Counted from the stretch's first letter, positions 49,709 to 59,176 are shown. The stretch is 64,000 bases of DNA from Mesobacterium pallidum (GCF_019966535.1 NZ_JAIMID010000001.1:124001-188000), one strand, 5' to 3'. Numbers and translations are program-made. Notes: generated by a model not told the origin, from the letters alone.

Positions 49709-51474
49709 GCGACGAGGGCGAGATCGACACCGGCCGGGTCCATGCCCGCGGCTTGCTGCTGTGGCTCTGGCGGACCTACCTGCGCAAGCACTGGCTGCTG
49801 CTGATCGCCGCGCTGCTGTTCATGTCGGTCGAAGGGTCCATGCTGGGCCTGCTCAGTTACATGATGAAGCCGATGTTCGACCAGGTCTTTGTCGAGGGCT
49901 CGACCTCGGCGCTGAAATGGGTCGGCTTCGCCTTTCTCGGCATCTTCGTGCTGCGGGGGGCGGCCTCGGTCGCGCAGAAGTACTTTCTGGCACTGCTGAA
50001 CCGCTACACCATCGCCGAGATCCGGCTGGACCTCGTGCGGCACCTTATGCGGCTCGACCTGTCGTTCCACCAGGATCACCCGCCGGGCCACCTGATGCAG
50101 CGGGTCGAAGGCGACGTGGGCGCGATCAGCACGGTCTGGGGCGCGATCATCAGCGGGGCGGGGCGCGACGTGATCGCGGTGATCTCGCTCTTCGGCGTGG
50201 CTCTGTCGGTCGACTGGGCCTGGACGCTGGTGGCGCTGATCGGCGTGCCGCTGCTGGTGCTGCCGTCGATGCTGTTGCAGCGGTTGGTGCGGTCGCAATC
50301 GCGCCTGGGCCGCGATCTTGGCGCCAACCTGTCGGTGCGCCTGAACGAGATGTTCCACGGCATCGTCCCGGTCAAGCTGAACGGGCTCGAGTCCTACCAG
50401 GCCGACCGTTACAACGAACTGACCCGGGCGCGGATCGAGACCGAGATGCGGGCGACGCTGGGCCAGGCCGGCATTCCCGGCATGATCGACGCGATGTCGG
50501 GCGTCGGCTTCCTGATGGTGCTGCTCTACGGCGGCGGAGAGATCATCTCGGGCGAAAAGACCGTCGGCGATTTCATGGCCTTCTTCACCGCCATCGGCCT
50601 CGCGTTCGAGCCGCTGCGCCGGCTGGGCGCGGTCAGCGGCGTCTGGCAGTCGGCCGCCGCCCGGATCGAACGGATCCGCGAACTGCTGTCGCTGCGGCCG
50701 GCGCTGGTGTCGCCCGAGCATCCCCTGCCGCCGCCGGGCGTGGTGCCCGAGGTTCGTCTGGACGCGGTCCAGCTGACGCTGGGCGACACGCATGTGCTGC
50801 GCGGGCTGAGTTTCACCGCCGAGGCCGGCAAGACCACGGCGCTGGTGGGGCCCTCGGGGGCAGGCAAGACAACCGTCTTCAACCTGCTGACGCGGCTGTA
50901 CGATCCGCAATCGGGCGCGGTGAGCCTGTCGGGTATCCCGGTGTCGATGCTGCGGCTCGAGGATCTGCGGGGGCTCTTTTCCGTGGTCAGCCAGGACGCG
51001 CTGCTGTTCGACGACACGCTGCGCGAGAACATCCTGCTGGGGCGGAACGACATGGACGATGCGGCGCTGGCGCCCGTGCTGGCCGATGCCCATGTCGCCG
51101 ATTTCCTGGACCGGCTGCCCGCGGGGCTCGACACCCAGGTCGGCACGCGCGGCTCGAACCTGTCGGGCGGGCAGCGCCAGCGGGTCGCCATCGCCCGCGC
51201 CCTTCTGCGCGACACGCCGGTGCTGCTGCTGGACGAGGCGACAAGCGCGCTGGACACCAAGTCCGAGGCCGTGGTGCAGCAGGCGCTGGACCGTCTGAGC
51301 CATGGCCGCACGACGCTGGTCATCGCGCATCGGCTGTCGACCGTGCGGAATGCCGACAAGATCGTGGTGATGGACCAGGGCCGCGTGGTGGACGAGGGCA
51401 CGCACGATGAGCTGCTGGCGCGGGGCGGGCTTTACGCTGACCTTTACCAGATGCAGTTCAGCGACGAGGGGTAG
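49705..51474 (+). CDS. ABC exporter, MsbA-like
   Basis: A 589-residue fused permease-ATPase. Six hydrophobic helices fill the first ~320 residues. The nucleotide domain has Walker A GPSGAGKT (about 382), the signature LSGGQRQRVA (about 485) and Walker B VLLLDEAT (about 506). It resembles lipid A/lipid flippases, which move a lipid or drug from the inner leaflet; the substrate is not certain. Linked to the upstream phosphatase by a 4-bp overlap. Confidence 0.92.
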   Translation: MSDEGEIDTGRVHARGLLLWLWRTYLRKHWLLLIAALLFMSVEGSMLGLLSYMMKPMFDQVFVEGSTSALKWVGFAFLGIFVLRGAASVAQKYFLALLNRYTIAEIRLDLVRHLMRLDLSFHQDHPPGHLMQRVEGDVGAISTVWGAIISGAGRDVIAVISLFGVALSVDWAWTLVALIGVPLLVLPSMLLQRLVRSQSRLGRDLGANLSVRLNEMFHGIVPVKLNGLESYQADRYNELTRARIETEMRATLGQAGIPGMIDAMSGVGFLMVLLYGGGEIISGEKTVGDFMAFFTAIGLAFEPLRRLGAVSGVWQSAAARIERIRELLSLRPALVSPEHPLPPPGVVPEVRLDAVQLTLGDTHVLRGLSFTAEAGKTTALVGPSGAGKTTVFNLLTRLYDPQSGAVSLSGIPVSMLRLEDLRGLFSVVSQDALLFDDTLRENILLGRNDMDDAALAPVLADAHVADFLDRLPAGLDTQVGTRGSNLSGGQRQRVAIARALLRDTPVLLLDEATSALDTKSEAVVQQALDRLSHGRTTLVIAHRLSTVRNADKIVVMDQGRVVDEGTHDELLARGGLYADLYQMQFSDEG

Positions 51475-51781
51475 GGGGCGACTCCGCTCCTTCCTGCACC
51501 CCGTGCGGATCCAAGGCCGAAGGCCGCCGCACATCGCCGGGCCGCCCCCCGGCACGGCGATTTGGCTGGGCTGGGTGCGCCCTTCGTAGGTCTTACGGAC
51601 GTGGCAGGGATAAAGTGCCCCCCACAACAGTCTGATCGCCGCGCCGCGGCCCAACGATGTGCGGCTGCGCGCCAGGGTCAGCCGTATCGCGAACGGTTCG
51701 AGTGTGATCGTGCTCTGACGCCAAGTTCAGACTGGAAACGGGAGACACGCGCCTCCTCCGAACCGGCCGCCTGGACGGGCC
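51475..51781. other. Convergent gap with dispersed repeat copy B
   Basis: A 307-bp gene-free region between the exporter and a convergent dehydratase gene. It contains copy B of the dispersed repeat (about 51499-51667). The remainder to 51781 has no recognisable gene or terminator. Confidence 0.6.
51499..51667 (+). repeat. Dispersed intergenic repeat, copy B
   Basis: Aligns with copy A (19544-19739) on the same strand; it lacks the palindromic insert of A and has a CCGGG in its place. Both copies sit between convergent gene pairs, about 32 kb apart. Confidence 0.75.
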
Positions 51782-52753
51782 TCACTCCAACGTCCCCAGC
51801 GCCGCCGCAAACACGCCCGGGTCCGCGTTCCCGCCCGAGATCACCACGACCACCGCGTCGCCGGCGATCTCATCGGCGTGGAACAACGCCGCCGCCAGCG
51901 CCACGGCGCCACCCGGCTCGGCCACGAGTTTGAGCCGCAGGAAGGCGAACGCCATCGCCCGCCGCACCTCGTCATCGCTGACCACCAGCCCCGGCCCGCA
52001 GAGCCGGTGCATGATCGGAAAGGTCAGCTCGCCCGGTGCCGGCGTGATGATCGCGTCGCAAAAGCCGCCCGCGGTGCGGTCGTTCCGTTCGATCCTGCCC
52101 GAGACGAGCGAGCGGGCGACGTCGTCGAACCCCTCGGGCTCCACCGGCCGTACGCGCAGGCCGGGCGCACGGGCCTCGCAGGCCAGCGCGATGCCCGAGG
52201 TCAGCCCGCCGCCGCCGCAGCAGACCAGCACGTCGGCCTCGGTCACGCCCTCGGCCGCCGCCTGCGCGGCGATCTCGAGGCCCACCGTGCCCTGGCCCGC
52301 GATCACAAGGGGCTCGTCATAGGGCTTGATCAGCGTCAGCCCCCGCTCGGCCGCCAGCCGCGCGCCGATCTCTTCGCGGTCCTCGGTGCTGCGATCGTAG
52401 AGCACCACCTCGGCCCCCAGCGCGCGGGTGTTGTCGATCTTGAGCGTCGGCGCGTCCGAGGGCATGACGATCACCGCCGGGGCCCCGTGACGGGCCGCGG
52501 CCAGCGCCACGCCCTGCGCATGGTTGCCCGAGGAATAGGCCAGCACGCCGCGCGCCCGCACCTCGGGTTCCAGTGCGGACAGGGCCGACCAGCCGCCGCG
52601 GAACTTGAACGACCCGGTGTGCTGCAGGCACTCGGGCTTGACCAGAACTCGGCGCCCCGCGATCTCGTCGAGGAAGGGCGAGCTCAGCAGCGGCGTGCGC
52701 CGCACATGGCCGTCCAGCCGCGCGGCGGCGGCCTCGATCTGAGCGATGTTCAT
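51782..52753 (-). CDS. PLP-dependent threonine/serine dehydratase
   Basis: A 323-residue fold-II PLP enzyme that would deaminate threonine or serine to the keto acid. The Schiff-base Lys lies in GSFKFRGGWSAL, and the phosphate loop GGGGLTSG is intact near residue 180. It lacks the regulatory ACT domain of IlvA, so it is the shorter catabolic type. Start shared with the hydrolase stop (4-bp overlap). Confidence 0.9.
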   Translation of the reverse strand: MNIAQIEAAAARLDGHVRRTPLLSSPFLDEIAGRRVLVKPECLQHTGSFKFRGGWSALSALEPEVRARGVLAYSSGNHAQGVALAAARHGAPAVIVMPSDAPTLKIDNTRALGAEVVLYDRSTEDREEIGARLAAERGLTLIKPYDEPLVIAGQGTVGLEIAAQAAAEGVTEADVLVCCGGGGLTSGIALACEARAPGLRVRPVEPEGFDDVARSLVSGRIERNDRTAGGFCDAIITPAPGELTFPIMHRLCGPGLVVSDDEVRRAMAFAFLRLKLVAEPGGAVALAAALFHADEIAGDAVVVVISGGNADPGVFAAALGTLE

Positions 52754-53571
52754 CGCATGGACTCCAGCCAGTCGTTCAGCACCGCCAGCGCGGCAGGCTC
52801 GTCAAGGAAAGGGATATGCCCGCGATCGGGCACTTTCGCATAATGCATCGACGGGCAGCGGTCGCGCATCGCCTGCGCGCCCGCATCGCTCAGCAGGTTG
52901 GAATTGGCGCCGTGGATCAGTGCCAGCGGCAGGCCACACAACGCGTCGAAGAAGGGCCACATGTCCACCGGGTCGGCCTGCATCACCGCCTCGACCGAGT
53001 CCCGCAGCCGCGGGTCGTAGCGGATGTCGAGGCCCTGCGGCGTCTCGTCGTAGCTCGCCGTCACCTCGGCCAGCCAGCGCGCCTCGGGCACGTTGTCGAA
53101 CCCGGCCATGGCGGCGGGGCGGGCGGCGGCGGCCTCGGCCAGGGAGCGGAAGGGCGGGCGCTTGCCGAGATAGGTCAGGATATGCCCCAGCCCGCCGGTT
53201 TCCAGCACCGGGCCGACGTCGTTCAGCGCCGCGCCCAGCAACCTGTCCCGCGCCGTCCGGCCCAGCACCATGGCGATCAACCCGCCGCGGGACGACCCCA
53301 GAATGGCCGCCTTGTCGATGCCGAGATGGTCCAGCAGTTCCAGCGCATCGCGCCCCTCGTGTATCGGCGTGTAGGTCGACGGCTCCGCCCAGTCCGACCG
53401 GCCGCGCCCGCGGTAATCCATCCGGATCTGCCGCACACCGTAGAGATGCGGCGCGACGAACTGGAAATCTCCGGTGTTGCGCGTGAGGCCCGTCAGGCAA
53501 AGCAGCGGCAGGCCGTCCCCTTCGTCCTCGTAATACAGCGACAGCCCGTCCGAGGTGGTGAAATGCGGCAT
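52750..53571 (-). CDS. Alpha/beta hydrolase
   Basis: A 273-residue alpha/beta-fold hydrolase. The nucleophile elbow GSSRGGL is near residue 96, an oxyanion-type HG motif is present, and the catalytic His is in DRGHIPFLDEP. Substrate unknown. Start ATG at 53571 (MPHFTTSDGLSLYYED) is the family-type start. It lies 1 bp after the dehalogenase stop and overlaps the dehydratase, so the three form one operon. Confidence 0.88.
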   Translation of the reverse strand: MPHFTTSDGLSLYYEDEGDGLPLLCLTGLTRNTGDFQFVAPHLYGVRQIRMDYRGRGRSDWAEPSTYTPIHEGRDALELLDHLGIDKAAILGSSRGGLIAMVLGRTARDRLLGAALNDVGPVLETGGLGHILTYLGKRPPFRSLAEAAAARPAAMAGFDNVPEARWLAEVTASYDETPQGLDIRYDPRLRDSVEAVMQADPVDMWPFFDALCGLPLALIHGANSNLLSDAGAQAMRDRCPSMHYAKVPDRGHIPFLDEPAALAVLNDWLESMR

Positions 53572-53572
53572 G

Positions 53573-54259
53573 TCAGGCTCCTGCGATCTGCGGAATGTCG
53601 GTGAGGTCGGACAGCACGTGATGCGGCTGCCAGGGCAGGCGGTCCATCGGCAGCCCAGCGCGGTTGACCCAGGCGGTCTGGAACCCGAAGCCCACGGCGC
53701 AGGCCGCGTCCCAGCCGTTGGACGAGACGAACAGCACCTCGTCACGGGCGCAGCCGAACCGGTCTTCGACCAGCTGGTAGACGGCCGAGGCGGGCTTGAA
53801 GACGCCCACGCTTTCGACCGAGAGCACCGCGTCCAGCACCATGGCCAGGCCCGCGCTGTCCACCGCGCCGTCCAGCATGTCGGGCGATCCGTTCGACAGG
53901 ATCGCCGTCTGCTTGCCCATCGCCTTGAGTGTGGTCAGCATCTTCGGCACCTCGCGATAGGCCGAAAGCTCCCAGTACAGCGCCAGCAGCCGCTCGCGCA
54001 GCTCGAGGTCGCCCGCCAGCCCCGCCGCCTCCATCGCCCAGTCAAGGCCGTCCTTCGTGACCTCCCAAAAGGGGGTATGGGCACCGGTCACGGCCCGCAG
54101 CCAGGAATATTCCAGCTGCTTGCGCCGCCAGTCCTCGGCCAGCTTTTGCCAGCAGGCCGCCAGCTTGTCGCGGCCCGGCTCCTCGGCGGCCTGCCGCGCG
54201 GCGGCGGCGACGTCGAACAAGGTGCCGTAGGCGTCGAAGACACAGGTGGTGATGGTCAT
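53573..54259 (-). CDS. HAD-superfamily haloacid dehalogenase type II
   Basis: A 228-residue L-2-haloacid dehalogenase-like enzyme. The nucleophile loop FDAYGTLFD is at residues 8-16, SNGSPDML is motif II, and VGVFKPA and FVSSNGWDAA are the Lys and Asp-region motifs. It could release halide from short halo-acids; other small phosphate or halide substrates are possible. First gene of the three-gene run. The 201-bp divergent gap to the FKBP gene holds both promoters. Confidence 0.88.
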   Translation of the reverse strand: MTITTCVFDAYGTLFDVAAAARQAAEEPGRDKLAACWQKLAEDWRRKQLEYSWLRAVTGAHTPFWEVTKDGLDWAMEAAGLAGDLELRERLLALYWELSAYREVPKMLTTLKAMGKQTAILSNGSPDMLDGAVDSAGLAMVLDAVLSVESVGVFKPASAVYQLVEDRFGCARDEVLFVSSNGWDAACAVGFGFQTAWVNRAGLPMDRLPWQPHHVLSDLTDIPQIAGA

Positions 54260-54460
54260 GGCTCCCCCCTTTTGCCCGGACCCTGCCACGGGGCGCCGGG
54301 GGCGAAAAGGCCAAATGCAGGCGATCCGTTTGCGCCTTGGGCCCAGTCATGGCAAAATGGCCGTTCATTCGAGAACCCGCGCGCCGCGCGGCCTCGCAAA
54401 GCCACACGTGAGGGCGGCCAGCATGCGCCAGCCCCGCGGCAAACCCCCACGGGAGATTTC

Positions 54461-54889
54461 ATGACCGAAGTCAAACAGGGCGACACTGTCCAGATTCACT
54501 ACACCGGTACGCTCGCTGACGGCTCCACCTTCGATTCCAGTGCCGGCCGCGACCCGCTGCAATTCCAGGTCGGATCGGGACAGATCATTCCCGGGCTCGA
54601 CAAGGCGCTGCCCGGCATGACCGTCGGCGACAGCAAGACCGTCGAGGTGCCCGCAGACGAAGCCTATGGCCAGGCCAACCCCGAGGCGATGCAGCAGATC
54701 CCGCGCGACCAGGTGCCGGACGACATCCCGCTGGACCTTGGCACGCGGTTGCAGCTGCAGGGGCCGCAGGGCCAGCCGATCCCGGTGACCGTGACCGAGG
54801 TGACGGACGCGCATGTCACGCTTGACGCCAATCACCCGCTGGCCGGCAAGGACCTGACCTTTGCCATCGAGCTGGTCGCCATCGGCTGA
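54461..54889 (+). CDS. FKBP-type peptidyl-prolyl isomerase (SlyD-like)
   Basis: A 142-residue cytosolic isomerase with an inserted flap region. The FKBP core is seen in HYTGTLADGSTFDSS and PGMTVGDSKTVEVP. The SlyD/FkpB-like flap lies in between (about 70-125). No His-rich metal tail follows, unlike E. coli SlyD. GGGAG precedes the ATG by about 9 bp. No partner gene evident. Confidence 0.9.
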   Translation: MTEVKQGDTVQIHYTGTLADGSTFDSSAGRDPLQFQVGSGQIIPGLDKALPGMTVGDSKTVEVPADEAYGQANPEAMQQIPRDQVPDDIPLDLGTRLQLQGPQGQPIPVTVTEVTDAHVTLDANHPLAGKDLTFAIELVAIG

Positions 54890-54958
54890 GTCTCGGCGAT
54901 TGATCCGGGCCTTGGGGCGGGGCATCCTGCGTCGGTAACCTTTCTCGTAGGGGCCCAG

Positions 54959-55588
54959 ATGAACCAACGGATCACAGCGCTGCTCGGCTCCATCCGAGAG
55001 CTGCAGGAGAGCCTGGAAACCGAGTGGGAGGCGCGCCGACGCGCCTTCCGCTACCGGCTCGAGAACGGCCGCGTGGTGTTCGAGGCCGAGGCGCGCCGCC
55101 GCCACCGCGACCTGCGCGTGCGGCTGGGCACCTTCCTGAAACGCACCCGCCCGATGACCGTGATCACCGCGCCGGTGATCTATTCCCTGATCGTGCCCTT
55201 CGTGCTGCTCGACCTGATGGTCTGGCTCTACCAGGCGATCTGTTTCCCGGTCTACGGCATCGCCCGCGTCCCGCGCGGCGATTACATCCGCATCGACCGG
55301 CACCACCTGGCCTATCTCAACGGGCTTCAGAAACTGAACTGCGTCTATTGCGGCTATTGCAACGGGGTCATCGCCTGGGTCCGCGTCGTCGCCGGCCGGA
55401 CCGAGGCGTTCTGGTGCCCGATCAAGCACGCGGCCCGCGTCGCGGGCCCGCATGACGACTACGTGCATTTCACCGAATACGGCGATGGCGAAGGCTATGC
55501 CGAGGGGCTCGAGGTCTCACGCCGTCGTGTAACGGGTCAGGGCGTCCCCGGTCCGGGCGTGACGGGGCAGGGCGGCCCGGCCGCCTGA
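54959..55588 (+). CDS. Membrane-associated protein with CxxCxxC motif, unknown function
   Basis: A 209-residue protein: a charged helical N-terminus (about 1-62), one to two hydrophobic helices (about 66-100), then LNCVYCGYCNG (about 127-137) and FWCPIKH. Four cysteines suit a zinc or cluster site. The last 30 residues are Gly/Pro-rich. I recognise no named family. Convergent with irr, 4 bp apart. Confidence 0.72.
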   Translation: MNQRITALLGSIRELQESLETEWEARRRAFRYRLENGRVVFEAEARRRHRDLRVRLGTFLKRTRPMTVITAPVIYSLIVPFVLLDLMVWLYQAICFPVYGIARVPRGDYIRIDRHHLAYLNGLQKLNCVYCGYCNGVIAWVRVVAGRTEAFWCPIKHAARVAGPHDDYVHFTEYGDGEGYAEGLEVSRRRVTGQGVPGPGVTGQGGPAA

Positions 55589-55592
55589 CCGC

Positions 55593-56045
55593 TCAGCGCG
55601 CGCGGCTGCGGCGCAGGCGGATCACCACGTCGACCTTGGAAATCTCCATCCCCTCGGGCGCCTCGGGCAGGTTCACCAGCTCGATCTGGTCCGAGGGGGC
55701 ATCGGTCAGCCGCCCTTCGTCCTCCCAGAAGAAATGGGGATGGTCCGTGGTGTTGGTGTCGAAATAGCTTTTCGACCCGTCGACGATGATCTCCTGGATC
55801 AGCCCGGCATCGCAGAAGGCGCGCAGGGTGTTGTAGACCGTGGCCAGCGACACCGCCTCTCCGCCCGCCTGGGCGGCGGCGAACAGGCTTTCGGCGGTGA
55901 CGTGCCGGTCCTGGCCATCGCCCACCAGAAGCGACGCCAGCGCGACGCGCTGCCGGGTCGGGCGCAGGTCGGAATGGCGCAGCCAAGCCGTGCCGCGTTC
56001 CGTTGCCATGTCGCGTGGGGTGGGTCTGTGGACCGTCTGGGTCAC
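55593..56045 (-). CDS. irr: Fur-family iron response regulator Irr
   Basis: A 150-residue Fur-family regulator. The winged helix ([16 protein letters not shown]) and the [15 protein letters not shown] recognition region are clear. The TDHPHFF site matches the histidine cluster expected in Irr, and the C-terminal Zn CxxC pairs of Fur are absent. Irr in alphaproteobacteria binds haem or responds to haem status and controls iron genes. I chose the GTG at 56045 with AGGC upstream; ATG at 56009 is the shorter alternative. Divergent from fabA. Confidence 0.85.
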   Translation of the reverse strand: MTQTVHRPTPRDMATERGTAWLRHSDLRPTRQRVALASLLVGDGQDRHVTAESLFAAAQAGGEAVSLATVYNTLRAFCDAGLIQEIIVDGSKSYFDTNTTDHPHFFWEDEGRLTDAPSDQIELVNLPEAPEGMEISKVDVVIRLRRSRAR

Positions 56046-56212
56046 GTCTTGCCTGCCGTCTTCCTGGAAGTGTTCCGCGATTGTATGTCCCGCGCACCCG
56101 ATTTTCAAACGGAATCGCGGCATTGCGTCTCGCGGGGCCTGCCAGCGCCCTTGATGCGCGCGCCCGCGGGGTGCTAAGGGGTCTCCGGATCAAGGATAAG
56201 GGAGCCGACGCG

Positions 56213-56722
56213 ATGTCCCAGTACCCGAGCAGTTTCGACAAGGACGGCCTTCTGGCCTGCGCACGCGGAGAGCTCTTCGGCCCCGGCAACGCCCAGCTGC
56301 CCGCGCCGCCGATGCTGATGATGGACCGTATCACCGAGGTCTCTGCCGACGGCGGGGCGCATGGCAAGGGGCATATCCTGGCCGAGTTCGACATAACGCC
56401 CGACCTGTGGTTCTTCGAGTGCCACTTTCCCGGCAACCCGATCATGCCCGGCTGCCTTGGGCTCGACGGTCTGTGGCAGCTCACCGGCTTCAACCTCGGC
56501 TGGCGCGGCTGGCAGGGGCGCGGCTATGCGCTGGGCGTGGGCGAAGTGAAGCTGAAGGGCATGGTGCGTCCCGACCGCAAGATGCTGAGCTACAAGGTGG
56601 ATTTCACCAAGGCCATCCAGACCCGCCGCCTGACCATGGGCGTCGCCGACGGCATCGTCGAGGCGGATGGCGAGGTGATCTACGAGGTCAAGGACATGAA
56701 GGTGGCGTTGAGCGAGAGTTGA
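56213..56722 (+). CDS. fabA: 3-hydroxydecanoyl-ACP dehydratase/isomerase
   Basis: A 169-residue dehydratase that introduces the double bond for unsaturated fatty acids. The active-site His71 (ECHFPGNP) and Asp85 (LGLDG) are in place. GGGAG precedes the ATG. In this lineage fabA, fabB and fabI usually follow one another; here a reversed nuclease gene separates fabA from fabB. Confidence 0.96.
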   Translation: MSQYPSSFDKDGLLACARGELFGPGNAQLPAPPMLMMDRITEVSADGGAHGKGHILAEFDITPDLWFFECHFPGNPIMPGCLGLDGLWQLTGFNLGWRGWQGRGYALGVGEVKLKGMVRPDRKMLSYKVDFTKAIQTRRLTMGVADGIVEADGEVIYEVKDMKVALSES

Positions 56723-56730
56723 GGTGTCAA
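56723..56730 (+). repeat. Left copy of an 8-bp direct repeat flanking the HNH insertion
   Basis: GGTGTCAA lies directly after the fabA stop at 56723-56730 and again at 57851-57858 beyond the nuclease gene. It could be a target-site duplication, but eight bases may also match by chance. Confidence 0.3.
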
Positions 56731-57782
56731 TCCTCGCTTAAGCGTTTGTTGAATCGGGCTTCTTGGTATCTCAGCGGGCCGTCCGCAAGTTTGTAATTGA
56801 CGGCTCGACCTACCAATTGACCGTAGGCTGACTTCTGCAACATCGGATGCACTTTTAACATTCCGTTTCTTTCGGTGATTGCGATGAGCGAAGCGTCAAA
56901 GAGAGCATGCAGATCCCGCCGCAGGATAAGGCTGTTGTCCGGTCTTTCGAACATCGCTTCACCGGTGTGCGGTATCACGTGAGCGGCTTCCAATGCTTCG
57001 GATACACGGCATCCGGTTACGACGCAGCGACCTTGATGCCTAGCCATTGCAGCTTCGCGAAACTTCTGCTGGCCCGGGCGGGCTTTCGATAGAGCTGCCC
57101 GCCTCTGCGCGTCTGCGGAAAGAATTTCGGCCTTGTTGGTCTTTAGGGCCTTGTCCCAATCAGACTCATAGTGGTCCGCAATATGTTGCGGGACAGGAGT
57201 GGTGCTTTGGCCCTTTGAAAGCGCTGCTTCTTCCTTTGCCATACCCCACCAAAGAGCATCGAGAGTCCAAAGGTCGACCGAAAGCTCTTTGGCCAAAGCC
57301 AACAACGTTTTATTCAGGATGTGATACTGCTCGCCCTTCGAGCTTGCTCTTGGGAAGACTGGCCACAAGCCGGAAGCCTGCATAACTTTCTGGGAAACTC
57401 CATTCCAAACCCCAAATGCATTGGGTTTGGACAAGAGTAGGATAGGAGAAATGGTCGCGATCCCGAGATGCTCAAAAGTCAGCGCATCGTCGACGCGTTG
57501 GGCGATTGGTTGCGAGTGGTCGACTAGTTTGCTGATCGTATCCAGCAACTTTGGCATGTCCGACAGCAGCGCGGTCTTGTGCCGGTCAAGGCCGGTCCAA
57601 TGCTTGTTGTGTCGAAATGAAAGAAAGTCCTCAAAATCACCGCGCGTCATTCGGTGAACGTTGCCAGACTGAAAAATTGGGGTGAATCTGGTGAGAACAG
57701 CTTCTCTGTTTGCGAGAATGCCACTCACTTCGGAATCGGACCTTGCTGATAGCAATGTGCTTCGTAGGTTGGAGTTCAGCAT
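56727..57782 (-). CDS. HNH endonuclease with uncharacterised N-terminal domain
   Basis: A 351-residue protein inserted between fabA and fabB on the opposite strand. The C-terminus is an HNH_2-type nuclease: C253 and C258 (CVVTGC), H268 and H272 (HVIPH), N283 (PDN) and H292 (LHALFD), about residues 250-300. The N-terminal ~240 residues (RMTRGDFEDFLSFRHNKHWTGLDR) belong to no family I recognise; they could bind DNA or a modified base. The DNA is clearly AT-richer than its neighbours, suggesting transfer. It may be a defence or restriction gene, but that is inference. Confidence 0.85.
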   Translation of the reverse strand: MLNSNLRSTLLSARSDSEVSGILANREAVLTRFTPIFQSGNVHRMTRGDFEDFLSFRHNKHWTGLDRHKTALLSDMPKLLDTISKLVDHSQPIAQRVDDALTFEHLGIATISPILLLSKPNAFGVWNGVSQKVMQASGLWPVFPRASSKGEQYHILNKTLLALAKELSVDLWTLDALWWGMAKEEAALSKGQSTTPVPQHIADHYESDWDKALKTNKAEILSADAQRRAALSKARPGQQKFREAAMARHQGRCVVTGCRVSEALEAAHVIPHTGEAMFERPDNSLILRRDLHALFDASLIAITERNGMLKVHPMLQKSAYGQLVGRAVNYKLADGPLRYQEARFNKRLSED

Positions 57783-57850
57783 AAAAAATCCTAAGTGTAT
57801 TTGAGTGACGCCAAGAGCTTTGCGTTCGACTTCAGGCAGGACATCAGTGT

Positions 57851-57858
57851 GGTGTCAA
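57851..57858 (+). repeat. Right copy of the GGTGTCAA direct repeat
   Basis: Second copy of the 8-bp repeat, 82 bp before the fabB start. The 82-bp stretch to fabB is GC-rich again, consistent with an insertion ending here. Confidence 0.3.
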
Positions 57859-57939
57859 CGATCGATCGCTCTGCCACCATCCTTGCACCTCCCCCCGCCA
57901 ATGCCCTAGATAGAGCCCAGCCAAACCAAGGGAGGCTTC

Positions 57940-59169
57940 ATGCGCCGCGTCGTCGTCACAGGGCTGGGGATCGTCTCGTCCATCGGGAACAATGCCGAAG
58001 AGGTCACGGCCTCCCTCAAGGCCGGCCGGTCGGGCATCCGCGCAAGCGAATCCATGGCCGAGCACGGCTTTCGCAGCCGGATCGCCGGGGATCTCAAGAT
58101 CGACGTCTCCGAACATGTAGACAAGCGCACGCTGCGCTTCATGGGGCCGGGGGCGGCCTATGCGCATATCGCCATGGGCCAGGCTATCGCCGATGCCGGG
58201 CTGACCGAGGATGACATCGTCAACCCGCGCACCGGGCTGGTGGCGGGGTCCGGAGGGCCCTCGACCAGCGCCATGTTCACCGCGCACCAGACCGTGCTGA
58301 GCAGCGGCGCGACCAAGCGGATCGGGCCCTTTGCCGTGCCGAAATGCATGTCCTCGACGATCAGCGCCAACCTCGCGACCGCCTACAAGATCAAGGGGAT
58401 CAACTACTCGATCACCTCGGCCTGCTCGACAAGCTTGCATTGCATCGGCAACGCGGCCGAACAGATCATGCTGGGCAAGCAGGACGTCATGTTCGCCGGC
58501 GGTGGCGAGGAACTGGACTGGACGCTGTCGTGCCTCTTCGACGCCATGGGCGCGATGAGCTCCAAGTACAACGACACGCCGGAAACGGCGAGCCGCGCCT
58601 TCGACGCGGGTCGGGACGGGTTCGTGATCTCGGGCGGCGGCGGCATCGTGGTGCTGGAAGACCTAGACCATGCGCTGGCGCGGGGCGCCAAGATCTACGC
58701 CGAGGTGACGGGCTATGCCGCGACCTCGGACGGGCACGACATGGTGGCCCCGTCGGGCGAGGGCGGCGAGCGGGCCATGCGACTGGCGCTGGACACGCTG
58801 CCCGAAGGCCGCACCGTCGGTTACATCAACGCGCACGGCACCTCGACCCCGGTCGGCGACGTGGGCGAGGTCGAGGCGGTGCGCCGCGTCTTCGGCACTG
58901 GCAGCACGCCGCCGATCAGCTCGACCAAGTCGATGACCGGCCACGCGCAGGGCGCGGCCGGCGCGCTTGAGGCGATTTTCTGCCTGCTGATGCTCGACCA
59001 GGATTTCATCGCGCCGTCGATCAACGTCGAGACGCTCGACCCGGCGATCAACGAGGGCGAGATCGCCCTGAGCCTCGTCGAGAACGCGGGCCTCGACACG
59101 GTCATGACCAATTCATTCGGCTTCGGCGGGACCAACGGGTCCATGCTTCTTTCAAAATACAACGGATAA
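57940..59169 (+). CDS. fabB: 3-oxoacyl-ACP synthase I
   Basis: A 409-residue condensing enzyme that extends acyl chains and is needed for unsaturated fatty acids. The catalytic triad is C162 (SACSTS), H299 ([11 protein letters not shown]) and H335 (SMTGHAQG). Length is normal. A GGGAGG ribosome-binding site precedes the ATG. FabI begins 7 bp after the stop. Its promoter may now lie in or beside the inserted segment. Confidence 0.97.
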   Translation: MRRVVVTGLGIVSSIGNNAEEVTASLKAGRSGIRASESMAEHGFRSRIAGDLKIDVSEHVDKRTLRFMGPGAAYAHIAMGQAIADAGLTEDDIVNPRTGLVAGSGGPSTSAMFTAHQTVLSSGATKRIGPFAVPKCMSSTISANLATAYKIKGINYSITSACSTSLHCIGNAAEQIMLGKQDVMFAGGGEELDWTLSCLFDAMGAMSSKYNDTPETASRAFDAGRDGFVISGGGGIVVLEDLDHALARGAKIYAEVTGYAATSDGHDMVAPSGEGGERAMRLALDTLPEGRTVGYINAHGTSTPVGDVGEVEAVRRVFGTGSTPPISSTKSMTGHAQGAAGALEAIFCLLMLDQDFIAPSINVETLDPAINEGEIALSLVENAGLDTVMTNSFGFGGTNGSMLLSKYNG

Positions 59170-59176
59170 TACGAAA

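Noticed and set aside
51670..51730. Possible tRNA T-arm (GGTTCGAG) in the convergent gap
   Set aside because: No matching acceptor, anticodon or D arms could be built around it.
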